A stretch of 64,000 nucleotides of DNA, from positions 620,001 to 684,000 of the forward strand of contig NZ_FNQB01000002.1 in the NCBI RefSeq assembly GCF_900107455.1. Direction: 5' to 3'. Under the pieces are notes generated by a model. The model was given only the letters and a program-made list of their open reading frames with translations. It did not search any database and was not told the DNA's origin. This document shows positions 8,843 through 17,187 of this stretch, piece after piece. The stretch comes from Asanoa ishikariensis. Its GTDB lineage: Bacteria > Actinomycetota > Actinomycetes > Mycobacteriales > Micromonosporaceae. The translations under genes and the position numbers were made by a program. Positions within the stretch are counted from its first letter, which is position 1, and each line of letters starts with the position of its first letter.

Positions 8843-8870
8843 GTCTTTACGTAAAAACAGATTTTGTCAA
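8843..8870 (-). promoter_or_regulatory. Promoter and candidate operator of the ArsR-SRPBCC operon
   Basis: On the minus strand a consensus -35 TTGACA (8865-8870 on plus as TGTCAA) lies upstream of a near-palindrome GTCTTTACGTAAAAAC at 8843-8858, whose core TTTACGTAAA is a perfect 10-bp palindrome. The stretch is AT-rich against a GC-rich background. The palindrome lies where the -10 should be, so bound regulator would block RNA polymerase. The exact -10 is unclear. Confidence 0.5.
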
Positions 8871-9009
8871 TCGGATCCGATGGATCGACACGCGTCTGAC
8901 CTGCGGGTTTTTTGGTGATTAGTCGGATTGGTGATGTGAAGAGTTCTTATGGTGAATCCGCACCTTCCAACGTGACGCCCGTGCAGGGCGTGGTTCGTGA
9001 GGAGTAGCC

Positions 9010-9546
9010 ATGTACAGACGCGTCACCCTGGCAGCCATCGCTGCGGTCGCCGCAGTGGTGGGGATCGGAGCCGCGCCCGCTGTGGCGGCTCCCGGCCCGA
9101 CCGCCACGACCGGCATCACCTTCCAGATCACCGCCGGCGGCCTGACCATCACGGCGCCCGCCAGCGTCAACCTCGGCAACGGGGTGTCCGGCGGCACCGT
9201 CGCCGGATCCATCGGTCCTGTCCAGGTCGTCGACCAGCGCGGCCTGCTGGTCGCCGCGTGGACCGCCACGGTCTCGTCGACCGCCTACACCACCGGCGGC
9301 GGCACACCGGCCGAGACGATCCCGAACTCGGCGGCCACCTACACCCCTGGTCTCCAGACGGCGGTCACCGGCGTGCCGGTCCCCTTGCCCGGAGTGGCCG
9401 GCACGTTGGGCGCGGCCCGCACGGCGTTCTCCGCGACGGCCGTCGGCTCGAACTCGGTGACCTGGAACCCGAACCTGTCGATCGCCATCCCGGCGGCGGC
9501 GGTGGTCGGTACCTACACGGGAACGGTGACCCATTCGGTCGCGTAA
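9010..9546 (+). CDS. Exported WxL-like surface protein
   Basis: A 178-residue exported protein: a Sec signal peptide (about residues 1-27, ending AVAA) followed by one beta-rich domain. The segment VQVVDQRGLLVAAWTATVSS with Trp84, and the ending LSIAIPAAAVVGTYTGTVTHSVA, match the pattern of WxL domains (VtDtRG..aGW.l.a ... I....agtYtgtit). The second half of WxL, YxxxL, is not obvious, so 'WxL-like' is safer. The next gene is a DUF916-type membrane protein, the known partner family of WxL proteins in Firmicutes. The ATG has a GAGGAG ribosome-binding site. It is related to the C-terminal domain of the protein at 27653. Confidence 0.7.
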   Translation: MYRRVTLAAIAAVAAVVGIGAAPAVAAPGPTATTGITFQITAGGLTITAPASVNLGNGVSGGTVAGSIGPVQVVDQRGLLVAAWTATVSSTAYTTGGGTPAETIPNSAATYTPGLQTAVTGVPVPLPGVAGTLGAARTAFSATAVGSNSVTWNPNLSIAIPAAAVVGTYTGTVTHSVA

Positions 9547-9550
9547 CCGG

Positions 9551-10558
9551 ATGACGCACCTGGTGATGGCGATCGCGGCCCTGGGGGCCGCGGTCGTCAT
9601 TCCGTCGCCCCCGGCCGCCGCGGCGGCCGAGGACGGGCAGGTGGGCATCCGGTTGCTCGAAGCACCCGTGGCGCGGCGAGACGACCCGCGGGCGCACATG
9701 TACATCGTGGACCACCTCGCGCCCGGCATGCGGATCAGCCGGCTCTTCGAGGTCATCAACCGGACCGACGAGCGGCGGGAGTTCGACATCTACGCCGGCG
9801 CGGCGAGCCTCGAGAACGACGAGTTCGTCTACGGCAAGGATCGCGAGACCAACGAGCTGAGCTCGTGGGTGACGCTCTCCAAGACCAAGGACACGCTGGA
9901 CCCCGGTGAGACCGTCCAGGTCGAGGCGACCATCGTGGTGCCCAAGCAGGCGTCGCGGGGCGAGCGCTACGCGGTGATCTGGGCGGAGACCCGGGCGGCG
10001 CCGGACAAGAAAGGCAACATCGGCGCGATCCGGCGCGCGGGGATCCGGGTGTACCTGAGCGTCGGCCCGGGCGGTGAGCCAATCTCCAGCTTCGACATCG
10101 GCCAGGTCACCGTCTCCCGGGGCGACGACGGCGTGCCGAGGATCTCGACCCTGGTCCACAACACCGGTGAGCGCGCGCTGGACATCAACGGCACGCTCAA
10201 CCTGGAGGACGGGCCGGGCAGCATGCGGGCGGGCCCGTACCGGTTGGCCACGGTGACCACCCTCGCGCCCGGCGCCAGCGGCATCGTGGTGGCCGCCCTC
10301 GACGCCAAGCTGCCCGACGGCGCCTGGCGGCTCGACCTGGACCTGGCCAGCGGCACGGTCAAACGCCACCTCGACCTGGCGGTGACGCTCCAGCCGCCGG
10401 GCCTGAGCATGGTCGGCACGGTGATCGAGAACTGGTGGGGGTGGTTCGGGGCCGGCGGCGCGCTGCTCGTGGCCCTCGCCTTCGCGGCCCTGCTGCTCGT
10501 GCGTCGCCGTCGCCGTCAGCCGGCCGCCGCCGTCACCTATCGGCCGCGACACCTCTGA
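9551..10558 (+). CDS. DUF916-type (WxL-interacting) membrane-anchored protein
   Basis: A 335-residue protein with a signal peptide (ending PPAAAAA), about 250 extracytoplasmic residues, one transmembrane helix (about 300-320, AGGALLVALAFAALLLV) and a basic tail RRRRRQ. The extracellular part has the DUF916 style: RLFEVINRTDERREFDIYAGAASL, then SSWVTLSKTKDTLDPGETVQVEATIVVP and GERYAVIWAETR. In Firmicutes such WxLIP proteins hold WxL proteins at the cell wall. Four bases separate it from the WxL-like gene, so the two form an operon. It is a paralogue in kind of the protein at 28932. Confidence 0.75.
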   Translation: MTHLVMAIAALGAAVVIPSPPAAAAAEDGQVGIRLLEAPVARRDDPRAHMYIVDHLAPGMRISRLFEVINRTDERREFDIYAGAASLENDEFVYGKDRETNELSSWVTLSKTKDTLDPGETVQVEATIVVPKQASRGERYAVIWAETRAAPDKKGNIGAIRRAGIRVYLSVGPGGEPISSFDIGQVTVSRGDDGVPRISTLVHNTGERALDINGTLNLEDGPGSMRAGPYRLATVTTLAPGASGIVVAALDAKLPDGAWRLDLDLASGTVKRHLDLAVTLQPPGLSMVGTVIENWWGWFGAGGALLVALAFAALLLVRRRRRQPAAAVTYRPRHL

Positions 10559-10701
10559 CTCGGAAGCCCGGGGCCCGTCACAAGGCCTCGGGCAGGGTCC
10601 GCTCCATTCAGTCGGCCGCCGCCGTCACCTGCCGGCCGCGATGCCTCTAGCCGGAAGCCCGGGGCCTGTCACTGGGCCCCGGGCAGGCTCCGCTCCATCA
10701 G
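10517..10701. repeat. 92-bp tandem duplication across the ends of two convergent genes
   Basis: Copy 1 starts at 10517 (CAGCCGGCCGCCGCCG) and copy 2 at 10609 (CAGTCGGCCGCCGCCG). They align over about 92 bp at roughly 85% identity by eye. Copy 1 holds the last codons and stop of the DUF916 gene. Copy 2 holds the last codons and stop of the convergent GNAT gene. Each copy also carries a CCCGGGGCC...GGGC hairpin-like core, so the unit may be a duplicated terminator. Confidence 0.7.
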
Positions 10702-11145
10702 GATCTCGGCGGGATCCTCCTCGTTCGGCCCCGTGTGGCGGAAGCCGGCGCGTTCGTAGAGGTGGCGAGCCGGGGCGTTGTCTGTCCGCACCGCCAGCTT
10801 CAGCGACGTCACGCCGGACTCCGACGCCCAGGCGGCGATCGCCGCGACAAGTGCGTCGCCCACGCCGCGGCCGCGCCCGGCCGGACTCACCCAGACCGAG
10901 ATGATCTCGACGGTGTCCGGCCCGGTCGGTAGCCCCGTGGCCATCCCGACGGGTTCGTCGCCGAGATAGGCGACCAGGTCCCGGGCGCCTGGCAGGCGCA
11001 GCCGGTCGCGCCAGCGGTCCTCCTCCGCGTCCTGCCAGCCGGCGAGCGTGGAGCCGAACGCGTGGGGCGCCTCGGCCAACGCCGCGAGCCGTAGGTCCCG
11101 CCAGAGCTTCCAGTCGTCGTCGGACAACACCCGAAGATCCACCAT
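10669..11145 (-). CDS. GNAT family N-acetyltransferase
   Basis: A 158-residue GNAT acyltransferase. The acetyl-CoA pyrophosphate-binding motif is VSPAGRGRGVGDALVAA, preceded by the VEIISVWV strand and followed by LAVRTDNAPARHLYERAGF, the usual C-terminal GNAT block. The substrate (an amine on a small molecule or protein N-terminus) cannot be told. Its last codons fall inside the 92-bp duplication. It stands alone between two convergent or co-directional neighbours. Confidence 0.87.
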   Translation of the reverse strand: MVDLRVLSDDDWKLWRDLRLAALAEAPHAFGSTLAGWQDAEEDRWRDRLRLPGARDLVAYLGDEPVGMATGLPTGPDTVEIISVWVSPAGRGRGVGDALVAAIAAWASESGVTSLKLAVRTDNAPARHLYERAGFRHTGPNEEDPAEILMERSLPGAQ

Positions 11146-11187
11146 GGCCAGCAGGATGCCGGACCGCCGTGGGCCGCCGCCACCGAG

Positions 11188-11739
11188 TTAACGGCGGCCC
11201 TGATTCACCGTGTAGAGGTGGTGGGTGACGCCGGAGCGGAGGACGTCGCACTTCTCCAGGGTCAGGTGCACCTGCGGTCCGTCGCCCGGGAAAAGGCGCT
11301 GGCCCGCGCCGACGACGATCGGGTGGATCAGCAGGCTGAGCCGGTCGACCAGGCCCGCGGACAGCAGCGCGCGGACCACGGAGATGCTGCCGACCACCGA
11401 GATCGGCCCGCCCGGACCGGCCTTGAGCTCGGCGACCCGCTCGGCCAGGTCGCCGGCCGGCAGCAGGTGCGAGTTGCGCCAGGCCAAGGCGGGCCGGGTG
11501 CGCGACACGACGACCTTCGACGGCCGGTTCATCGGCCCGCCGACCGGGTCGTCGTCGGGCAACGTGGCGAACGCGCCGGCGAAGCTGTCGTAGGTGACGC
11601 GGCCCAGCAGCAGGGTGTCGGCCGGCTCGGACCAGATGGCCGCCATCATCTCCTGGTCGACGTACGGCATGTGCCACTTCTCCGGCGACTCGACGACGCC
11701 GTCCAACGAGCTGAACTGACCCACCGTGATCGTGCGCAT
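11188..11739 (-). CDS. Dihydrofolate reductase-like (RibD C-terminal domain) protein
   Basis: A 183-residue protein of the RibD-C/DHFR-like family common in actinobacteria (YwjB/YyaP type). It begins VGQFSSLDGVVESPEKW, with TLLLGRVTYDSF as the nucleotide-binding block and ISVVGSISVVRALLSAGLVDRL later. The family is NADPH-binding with mostly unknown substrates; membership does not imply folate reduction. The ATG at 11739 is preferred to longer upstream starts because GGGAG precedes it at the right distance. It diverges from the YCII/ECF42 pair. Confidence 0.83.
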   Translation of the reverse strand: MRTITVGQFSSLDGVVESPEKWHMPYVDQEMMAAIWSEPADTLLLGRVTYDSFAGAFATLPDDDPVGGPMNRPSKVVVSRTRPALAWRNSHLLPAGDLAERVAELKAGPGGPISVVGSISVVRALLSAGLVDRLSLLIHPIVVGAGQRLFPGDGPQVHLTLEKCDVLRSGVTHHLYTVNQGRR

Positions 11740-11823
11740 GGTTGCTCCCAGCGAACCGCGGGCGGCCGTTCCGCCCGACACCCACTCCGCGATCGGCGGG
11801 ACCGGATTTCGACACGGACCGGC

Positions 11824-11837
11824 TAGATTTCTCGGAA
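11824..11837 (+). promoter_or_regulatory. Leaderless promoter -10 of the YCII gene
   Basis: TAGATT at 11824-11829 fits the actinobacterial -10 (TAnnnT) and ends 7 bases before the ATG at 11837, which would put the transcription start on or next to the A of the ATG. No Shine-Dalgarno is present. Confidence 0.45.
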
Positions 11838-12163
11838 TGCGCTTCCTGATGACGTTGAACGCCCCTGTGCGACCGCCCGACCAGGAGCTTTTCGCCGAGA
11901 TGGGCAAGTTCGTCGACGATCTCGCCCAGGCCGGCGTGCTGATCGCCACCGGCGGCCTGGCCATGGAGGGCACCCACGTCTCGTCCAGTGGCGGCAAGGT
12001 GACGGTGGTCGACGGTCCCTATCCGGAGACCAAGGAGACGATCGTCAGCTTCGCGTTGGTCGAGGTGGCATCGAAGGACGAGGCGGTCGCGCTGTCGCAG
12101 CGGTTCTTCGGGATCGTCGGCGACGGCGAGGGTGACCTGCGCCAGGTGTTCGGTCCGGAGTAG
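11837..12163 (+). CDS. YCII/DGPF-domain protein
   Basis: A 108-residue single-domain YCII-related protein (MRFLMTLNAP start; core motif VVDGPYPETKE, the DGPF-type signature). The fold is ferredoxin-like with a His-Asp pair in enzyme relatives; no activity is established for most. Two bases separate it from the ECF42 sigma factor, matching the known conserved linkage of DGPF proteins and ECF42 sigma factors in which the DGPF protein is a likely regulon member. A second such pair lies at 59.3-60.8 kb. Confidence 0.88.
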   Translation: MRFLMTLNAPVRPPDQELFAEMGKFVDDLAQAGVLIATGGLAMEGTHVSSSGGKVTVVDGPYPETKETIVSFALVEVASKDEAVALSQRFFGIVGDGEGDLRQVFGPE

Positions 12164-12165
12164 CC

Positions 12166-13386
12166 GTGGACGCACGGGCCACCGTCGAGTCGGTCTGGAA
12201 GCTCGAGTCGGCCCGGATCGTCGCGGCGCTGACCCGGCTGGTCCGCGACGTCGGTCTGGCCGAGGACCTGGCACAGGACGCGCTGCTCGCCGCCCTGGAG
12301 GAGTGGCCGGCCAAGGGTGTGCCGGCCAACCCCGGAGGCTGGCTCATGCTCACCGCCAAGCACCGGGCGATCGACCGGCTCCGCCGCGACGACCGGCTCC
12401 GGGCCAACCTGGCGGAGCTCGGCCGGGCCGCCGAGCACGAGCAGCAGGCCGGTCCCGAGGAGCTCGACGACGGGGACATCGGCGACGACGTACTCCGGTT
12501 GATCTTCATCGCCTGTCATCCGGTGCTGTCCCGGGAGGCCAGCGTCGCGCTCACGCTACGGATGATCGGCGGGCTCACCACGGCGGAGATCGCGCGCGCG
12601 TTCCTGGTGCCCGAGCCGACCATCGGGCAGCGGATCTCGCGGGCCAAGCGGACGCTCGGCGAGCGGAAGATCCCGTTCGAGGTGCCACCGCCCGACGAGC
12701 GCGCCGGCCGGCTGTCCGCCGTACTCGAAACCGTCTATCTGATCTTCAACGAGGGGTACGCCGCGACGGCGGGCGACGACTGGATGCGTCCGGCCCTGGC
12801 CAGCGAGGCGATCCGACTCGGTCGGATGCTGGCCGGGCTGGCGCCCGCGGAGCCCGAGGTGCACGGCCTGGTCGCGCTGATGGAGCTGCACGCGTCGCGG
12901 ATGGCGGCCCGGCTCGGTCCCGGCGGTGAGCCGGTGCCGCTGCTGGAGCAGGACCGCGAACGGTGGGACCACGAGCTGATCCGCAGCGGCTTCGCCGCCC
13001 TGCTGCGGGCACAGCATTCCGACGGCCCGTACGTCCTCCAGGCCGCGATCGCCGCCAGCCACGCGCGGGCGCGGACCGCCGGCGACACCGACTGGGTACG
13101 CATCGCCGGCCTCTACGAACTGCTGGTGCGTCGCACGCCGACCCCGGTGGTCGAGCTGAACCGGGCCGTGGCGGTGGCGATGGCGTTCGGGCCGGAACGC
13201 GGGCTGGCCATCGTCGACGGGCTGGCCGGCGAGCTACGCGACTACCACCTGCTCCCGGCGGTCCGCGGTGACCTGCTGCGCCGCCTCGGTCGGGACGCGG
13301 AGGCCCGGGCCGAGTTCGCCCGCGCGGCGGACCTCGCCCGCAACGCCAAGGAGCGCGACGTGCTCCTGGCGCGCGCCGCGATGTAG
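12166..13386 (+). CDS. ECF42-type RNA polymerase sigma factor
   Basis: A 406-residue sigma factor. Region 2 includes EDLAQDALLAALEEWP and GGWLMLTAKHRAIDRLRRDDR; region 4 includes [35 protein letters not shown] long C-terminal extension of about 200 residues has helical, TPR-like repeats ([51 protein letters not shown]), which is the hallmark of ECF42 and replaces a separate anti-sigma factor. The GTG start is two bases after the YCII stop. Intact, unlike the related gene at 59262-60472. Confidence 0.9.
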   Translation: MDARATVESVWKLESARIVAALTRLVRDVGLAEDLAQDALLAALEEWPAKGVPANPGGWLMLTAKHRAIDRLRRDDRLRANLAELGRAAEHEQQAGPEELDDGDIGDDVLRLIFIACHPVLSREASVALTLRMIGGLTTAEIARAFLVPEPTIGQRISRAKRTLGERKIPFEVPPPDERAGRLSAVLETVYLIFNEGYAATAGDDWMRPALASEAIRLGRMLAGLAPAEPEVHGLVALMELHASRMAARLGPGGEPVPLLEQDRERWDHELIRSGFAALLRAQHSDGPYVLQAAIAASHARARTAGDTDWVRIAGLYELLVRRTPTPVVELNRAVAVAMAFGPERGLAIVDGLAGELRDYHLLPAVRGDLLRRLGRDAEARAEFARAADLARNAKERDVLLARAAM

Positions 13387-13453
13387 CCGGAGTTTCCCAT
13401 CAGTACATCCATATGTGTCGACATGTTGGGAGCGGTCGGGTCGACTGTTCCTC

Positions 13454-14674
13454 GTGAGCGGACACGAACACACCCACGAATCTGACCACCGCGGCAACCT
13501 CACCCGGCGTGGCCTGCTGGCCGGCGCCGGCGGCCTGGTCGTGCTCGGTGCGGCGCCGGGCAGCGCACAGGCGGCCCGCGTCCAGGTCGCGCCCGGCCTG
13601 GCCGCCGGCGCCGACCGGGCCTCCCGGATCACCCAGGGCACCACCCTGGTGCACGGCGACCTGCACAACCACACCCTGATGTCCGACGGCGACGGCAACC
13701 CCGACCTCGTCTTCGGCTCGATGCGCGACGCCGGCCTCGACGTCGCGGCCCTGACCGACCACGCCACGCTCTTCGCCATCGAGGGGCTGAGCAAGTCCGA
13801 GTGGAACCGGGCCGGCGCGCTCGCCGACGCCGCCAACGTGCCGGGCACGTACACGGCGCTGCGCGGCTTCGAGTGGAGCCACCCGCTGCTCGGGCACGCC
13901 AACGTCTGGTTCACCAACAACTACGTCGACCTGGGCGGCGCCAGCAGCATGGGCCGGTTCTTCAACTGGCTCGCGGGCTCCGGCGGCATCGCGGGCTTCA
14001 ACCACCCGGGCCGGGAGATCCTGCGGTTCGACAACTTCAACTTCAACAGCGGCGCGCGCGACCAGTTGGTCAGCATGGAGATCTTCAACCGGGGCGACGA
14101 CTACCTCTTCGACGGCTGGTCCAGCACCGGCTCGTCGCCGCTGGTCGCCTGCCTGAACGCGGGCTGGCGGACCGGCCTGGTCGGCGTCACCGACGAGCAC
14201 GGCACCAACTGGGGCTTCCAGGAGGGGCTGGGCCGGGCGGGGCTCTGGGTCACCGGCAACACCCGCAACGAGGTGCTCAACGCGATGCGGGCCCGGCGGT
14301 TCTTCGCCACCCGGGTCAGCGGCTTCCGGCTCGACGCCACCGCGTCCGGCGTGCGGATGGGCGGCGTGCTCGGCATCACCTCGGGCGACGTGCGGTTCGC
14401 GGTCGACCTGGACCGCGGCCCGGAGTGGCTCGGCAAGCCGCTGCACATCCAGGTGCTGCGCCCCGACACCCGGGCACCGAAGGTGGTCGACGTGATCGAG
14501 ACGACCGCCGGTGCGGTCGCCGAGTTCACCGTGCCGTTGAACGTGGCCGACGGCAACTGGGTGGTCCTGCGGGTCTCCGACCCGAGTCAGCCGAACCCGT
14601 CGCCGGGCCCGGCCAACCACCCGTGCAACGACTTCGGGGTCGCGTACTCGAGCCCGTGGTGGCTCCAGCCGTAG
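13454..14674 (+). CDS. Tat-exported CehA/McbA-family PHP metallohydrolase
   Basis: A 406-residue secreted hydrolase. The N-terminus carries a twin-arginine signal (LTRRGLLAGAGGLVVLG, ending AQAA). The PHP-type metal site is visible as HGDLHNHTLMSDG, ALTDHATLF, AGFNHPGRE and GVTDEHGTN, which supply His and Asp ligands for two or three metals. Relatives hydrolyse phosphoesters or carbamates (CehA is a carbaryl hydrolase); the substrate here is unknown. GTG at 13454 is chosen because it gives a normal Tat n-region. A hairpin terminator follows at 14685. Confidence 0.83.
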   Translation: MSGHEHTHESDHRGNLTRRGLLAGAGGLVVLGAAPGSAQAARVQVAPGLAAGADRASRITQGTTLVHGDLHNHTLMSDGDGNPDLVFGSMRDAGLDVAALTDHATLFAIEGLSKSEWNRAGALADAANVPGTYTALRGFEWSHPLLGHANVWFTNNYVDLGGASSMGRFFNWLAGSGGIAGFNHPGREILRFDNFNFNSGARDQLVSMEIFNRGDDYLFDGWSSTGSSPLVACLNAGWRTGLVGVTDEHGTNWGFQEGLGRAGLWVTGNTRNEVLNAMRARRFFATRVSGFRLDATASGVRMGGVLGITSGDVRFAVDLDRGPEWLGKPLHIQVLRPDTRAPKVVDVIETTAGAVAEFTVPLNVADGNWVVLRVSDPSQPNPSPGPANHPCNDFGVAYSSPWWLQP

Positions 14675-14684
14675 GTGTTCCCGG

Positions 14685-14715
14685 ACGGAGCGCCCGTCGG
14701 GCCTGGGCGCTCCGT
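14685..14715 (+). terminator. Hairpin terminator after the PHP hydrolase
   Basis: An 11-bp perfect stem, ACGGAGCGCCC (14685-14695) with GGGCGCTCCGT (14705-14715), around a 9-base loop, 11 bases after the stop. No T-run. Confidence 0.6.
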
Positions 14716-14736
14716 TCACCCGCTCGCCGTCTGGCG
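14714..14736 (+). promoter_or_regulatory. Shared upstream motif, copy 1 (before the surface protein at 14786)
   Basis: GTTCACC, 8 bases, then GTCTGGCG. The same layout occurs at 15572 and, with one extra base, at 22697. The first half resembles a PHO-box half-site (GTTCACC), but there is no second unit at an 11-base period, so the binding protein is unknown. Confidence 0.35.
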
Positions 14737-14785
14737 CGCGCCTGCGCGAGAGCCGCGGGTCGTCGGCGCTGACTAGACCGAGCGT

Positions 14786-15496
14786 GTGAACCCACTCATC
14801 CGCCGCTTCTCCGCTGCCGCCGGGGCCGTCCTCGCCCTCGCCGTGGCCGTTCTGGTCCTTCCCGCGCCGGCCGTCGCGGCGCCGTTGGGGCAGGTGACGC
14901 TCGATCGGACCGCCGGATCGGTCGACGACAACCCGATCTTCAGCACCGCCGCCGCCAGCGCGCCCTGCCCGACCGGGTTCGGCGCCGACGCGATGGTCCG
15001 GATCGGCCCGCCCGGTGGCCCGTACGCGAACGTCGCCAAACCGCTGACCGCCGGCGGGTACGACCGGAAGGCGGTCTCGGTGAAGCCGAACCGCTCGTTC
15101 GTGATGGCGCTGGGCAACGTCAAGCCGGCCGACGGCGAGTGGCAGGTCGTGGTCGAGTGCTACAGCGTCACCGAAGGCATGCACAAGGAGCGGTTCGTCA
15201 CGCCGATCACGGTGTCCGGGGGACGTTGGCGCACCGGCCGGCCGGCGGGCGGCAACCCGACGCCGACGACGTCCGCCGGTGCCGACGACCAGCCGCCGGC
15301 CACGCCGACGGCGTCCGCGCCGCCGGACGTCAGTGGCTCGGACCAGGCAGCCATCGACGCGCGACTGGCCGCGAACAATCGAACCGGGAAGGCCTCGTTC
15401 GGCAATGCCTGGTGGATCGCCGGACTCGGCGGAGTTCTTTGCGTATTCGGATTGGTTTTCCTGTTGACCCGTCCGCGTCCCGGAAAATCCCGCTGA
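14786..15496 (+). CDS. Membrane-anchored surface protein with an unrecognised two-Cys domain
   Basis: A 236-residue protein: signal peptide (about 1-31, ending AVAA), a domain of about 120 residues, a Pro/Thr/Ala linker, one C-terminal transmembrane helix (WWIAGLGGVLCVFGLVFLL) and a short basic tail. The domain has landmarks CPTGFG, GPPGGPYANVA, NRSFVMALG and VVECYSVTEG, and is shared with the proteins at 24096 and 27653. The two Cys are conserved in all three and could form a disulfide. I do not recognise the domain. The GTG start has TAGACC six bases upstream, a possible leaderless promoter. Confidence 0.75.
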   Translation: MNPLIRRFSAAAGAVLALAVAVLVLPAPAVAAPLGQVTLDRTAGSVDDNPIFSTAAASAPCPTGFGADAMVRIGPPGGPYANVAKPLTAGGYDRKAVSVKPNRSFVMALGNVKPADGEWQVVVECYSVTEGMHKERFVTPITVSGGRWRTGRPAGGNPTPTTSAGADDQPPATPTASAPPDVSGSDQAAIDARLAANNRTGKASFGNAWWIAGLGGVLCVFGLVFLLTRPRPGKSR

Positions 15497-15571
15497 ATTG
15501 GGACGCCAATTCGTCGCCTCATACCACTAGTGCCGCACGGTAGCTGAACGGTGGATACGTCAATACGGGCT

Positions 15572-15594
15572 GTTCATCTTCCGCATGTCTGGCG
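15572..15594 (+). promoter_or_regulatory. Shared upstream motif, copy 2 (before the importer operon)
   Basis: GTTCATC, 8 bases, then GTCTGGCG, about 75 bases before the first gene of the importer operon. All 15 fixed or semi-fixed positions match copy 1 at 14714. Confidence 0.35.
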
Positions 15595-15669
15595 TGTGCA
15601 CGACGCGTCGCGCCGAGTCATGGGCCATGCGGAATCTGGTGCCGCACGCGGACAACGAAGGGACCGACG

Positions 15670-16131
15670 ATGCAGCGTTCCCGATTCGTCTTTCTGGCCC
15701 TGCCGATGCCGGACGGCAATGCGACAACCGCCGACCGGACGCCGGCCGAAGGGATCCTGTGGATGCTGGTCTCGCCTAACAATCGGCCGCTTGGGCGCGG
15801 TACGACCTATCACGAGTCGTACGCGGAATGCCTGGGTTCGGTAGAGCTCATGAAGGCCAACGCGCATCGCGTCGTGCCGGTCGAGACGACCGTGGAACGC
15901 ACCGGCCAGTGGAGTTGGCGGATCGAGCTCGACGGCACGGCGGTGGCGGCGTCCAGCCGCTCGTACCTGCGCACCCGGGAATGCGCCTACAACCTGGCCA
16001 AGTTCATGGAGGCGCTCCCGACGGCCGACATCGTGGCCGGCACGCGCAGCGCGCGGCGCGGCCGCCAGCGGCCCGAGCCGTCGCCGGTCTGGCGACGCGG
16101 TGAGCGACTACGCGGCGGGTTGGCCGGCTGA
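15670..16131 (+). CDS. Small protein with a YegP/DUF1508-like region
   Basis: A 153-residue soluble protein with no signal peptide. Residues about 30-120 (ILWMLVSPNNRPLGRG ... WSWRIELDGTAVAASSRSY) follow the pattern of the YegP/DUF1508 fold (an exposed strand pair ending in an 'A.S..Y' turn, then a helix with a Cys). The function of that fold is unknown. The C-terminus is basic. The stop overlaps the PstC ATG (TGATG), so it is translationally coupled to the importer genes. ATG chosen with AAGGGA upstream. Confidence 0.65.
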   Translation: MQRSRFVFLALPMPDGNATTADRTPAEGILWMLVSPNNRPLGRGTTYHESYAECLGSVELMKANAHRVVPVETTVERTGQWSWRIELDGTAVAASSRSYLRTRECAYNLAKFMEALPTADIVAGTRSARRGRQRPEPSPVWRRGERLRGGLAG

Positions 16132-17186
16132 TGGTGCTCCTCGAGGACTCCCGGGCGACCGTGACACCGTCCACTCCGGATGGACCGGATGACGAGCCGC
16201 GGGCGGTGGTCACCCGGCTGCCCACCAGCGACCGGGTGTTCCGGGGCGTGGCCCGGGTGGCGGGCTCCGCCGTGCTGGGCATCATGCTGCTGGTCGGGCT
16301 GTTCCTGAGCGTGCAGGCCTGGCCCGCGGTGCGCAAGGCCGGCTGGGGCTTTCTCACGACGCAGGACTGGGACACCGAGGGAAACCACTTCGGCGTCGCC
16401 GGCGTGCTCGTCGGCACGATCCTGATCGCCCTCGTCGCCATCACCATCGCACTGCCGCTGGCGATCGGCACCGCGCTCTACATCTCCGAGTACGCGCCGC
16501 GCCGGATCGCGCCGCTCCTCGTCAACCTGGTCGACCTGATGGCCGCGGTGCCCAGCGTCGTCTACGGCATCTGGGGCTTCTTCCTGCTCCAGCCGCACCT
16601 GCTGGTCGTCGGCAACCAGGGTGAGGGGCTGCCGCGCTGGCTCACCACGTACTTCGGCTGGATCCCGCTGCTCTCGGTCGACGAGTACCAGCCCCGGGAC
16701 CCCGAGGCGAGTGCCAGCCGGTTGACCTCCTCGACGTTCATCGCCGGGATCGTGGTGGCGATGATGGTGACCCCGATCATCGCCTCGGTGATGCGCGAGG
16801 TGTTCGCGCAGGCGCCACCGGGGGAGCGGGAAGGCGCGTACGCGCTGGGCGCCACGAAGTGGGGCATGATCCGCTCGGTCGTCCTGCCGTTCGGCCGGGG
16901 CGGCATGATCGGCGCGACCATGCTCGGCCTCGGTCGCGCGCTCGGCGAGACCATCGGCGTCGTCCTGATCATCTCGATCGGCTTCGTCATCCAGCCGCAC
17001 ATCCTGCAGAACGGCGGCGGCTCGATCTCCGCCCTGATCGCCTCGCGCTACCAGGAGTCCACCGCCATCGGCGTCGCCGCTCTGATGGGCGCCGGGCTCG
17101 TCCTGTTCGCCATGACCCTGGTCGTGAACCTGCTGGCCGGCGTGATCATCAGCCGCAGCCGGTCGGGCGCGTCGAGCGAGGCCTGA
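16131..17186 (+). CDS. pstC: Phosphate-type ABC importer permease PstC
   Basis: A 351-residue permease with six predicted helices. The EAA loop, which docks on the ATPase, is EGAYALGATKWGMIRSVVLP, followed by GLGRALGETIGVVLIIS, both diagnostic for PstC. IYISEYAPRR and LVDLMAAVPSVVYGIWG are also PstC signatures. It forms the membrane channel with PstA. The gene lies in a coupled chain pstC-pstA-pstS whose members overlap or nearly touch; the ATPase gene is 9.5 kb downstream, interrupted by surface-protein genes, which is unusual for a pst locus. Confidence 0.93.
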   Translation: MVLLEDSRATVTPSTPDGPDDEPRAVVTRLPTSDRVFRGVARVAGSAVLGIMLLVGLFLSVQAWPAVRKAGWGFLTTQDWDTEGNHFGVAGVLVGTILIALVAITIALPLAIGTALYISEYAPRRIAPLLVNLVDLMAAVPSVVYGIWGFFLLQPHLLVVGNQGEGLPRWLTTYFGWIPLLSVDEYQPRDPEASASRLTSSTFIAGIVVAMMVTPIIASVMREVFAQAPPGEREGAYALGATKWGMIRSVVLPFGRGGMIGATMLGLGRALGETIGVVLIISIGFVIQPHILQNGGGSISALIASRYQESTAIGVAALMGAGLVLFAMTLVVNLLAGVIISRSRSGASSEA

Positions 17187-17187
17187 G

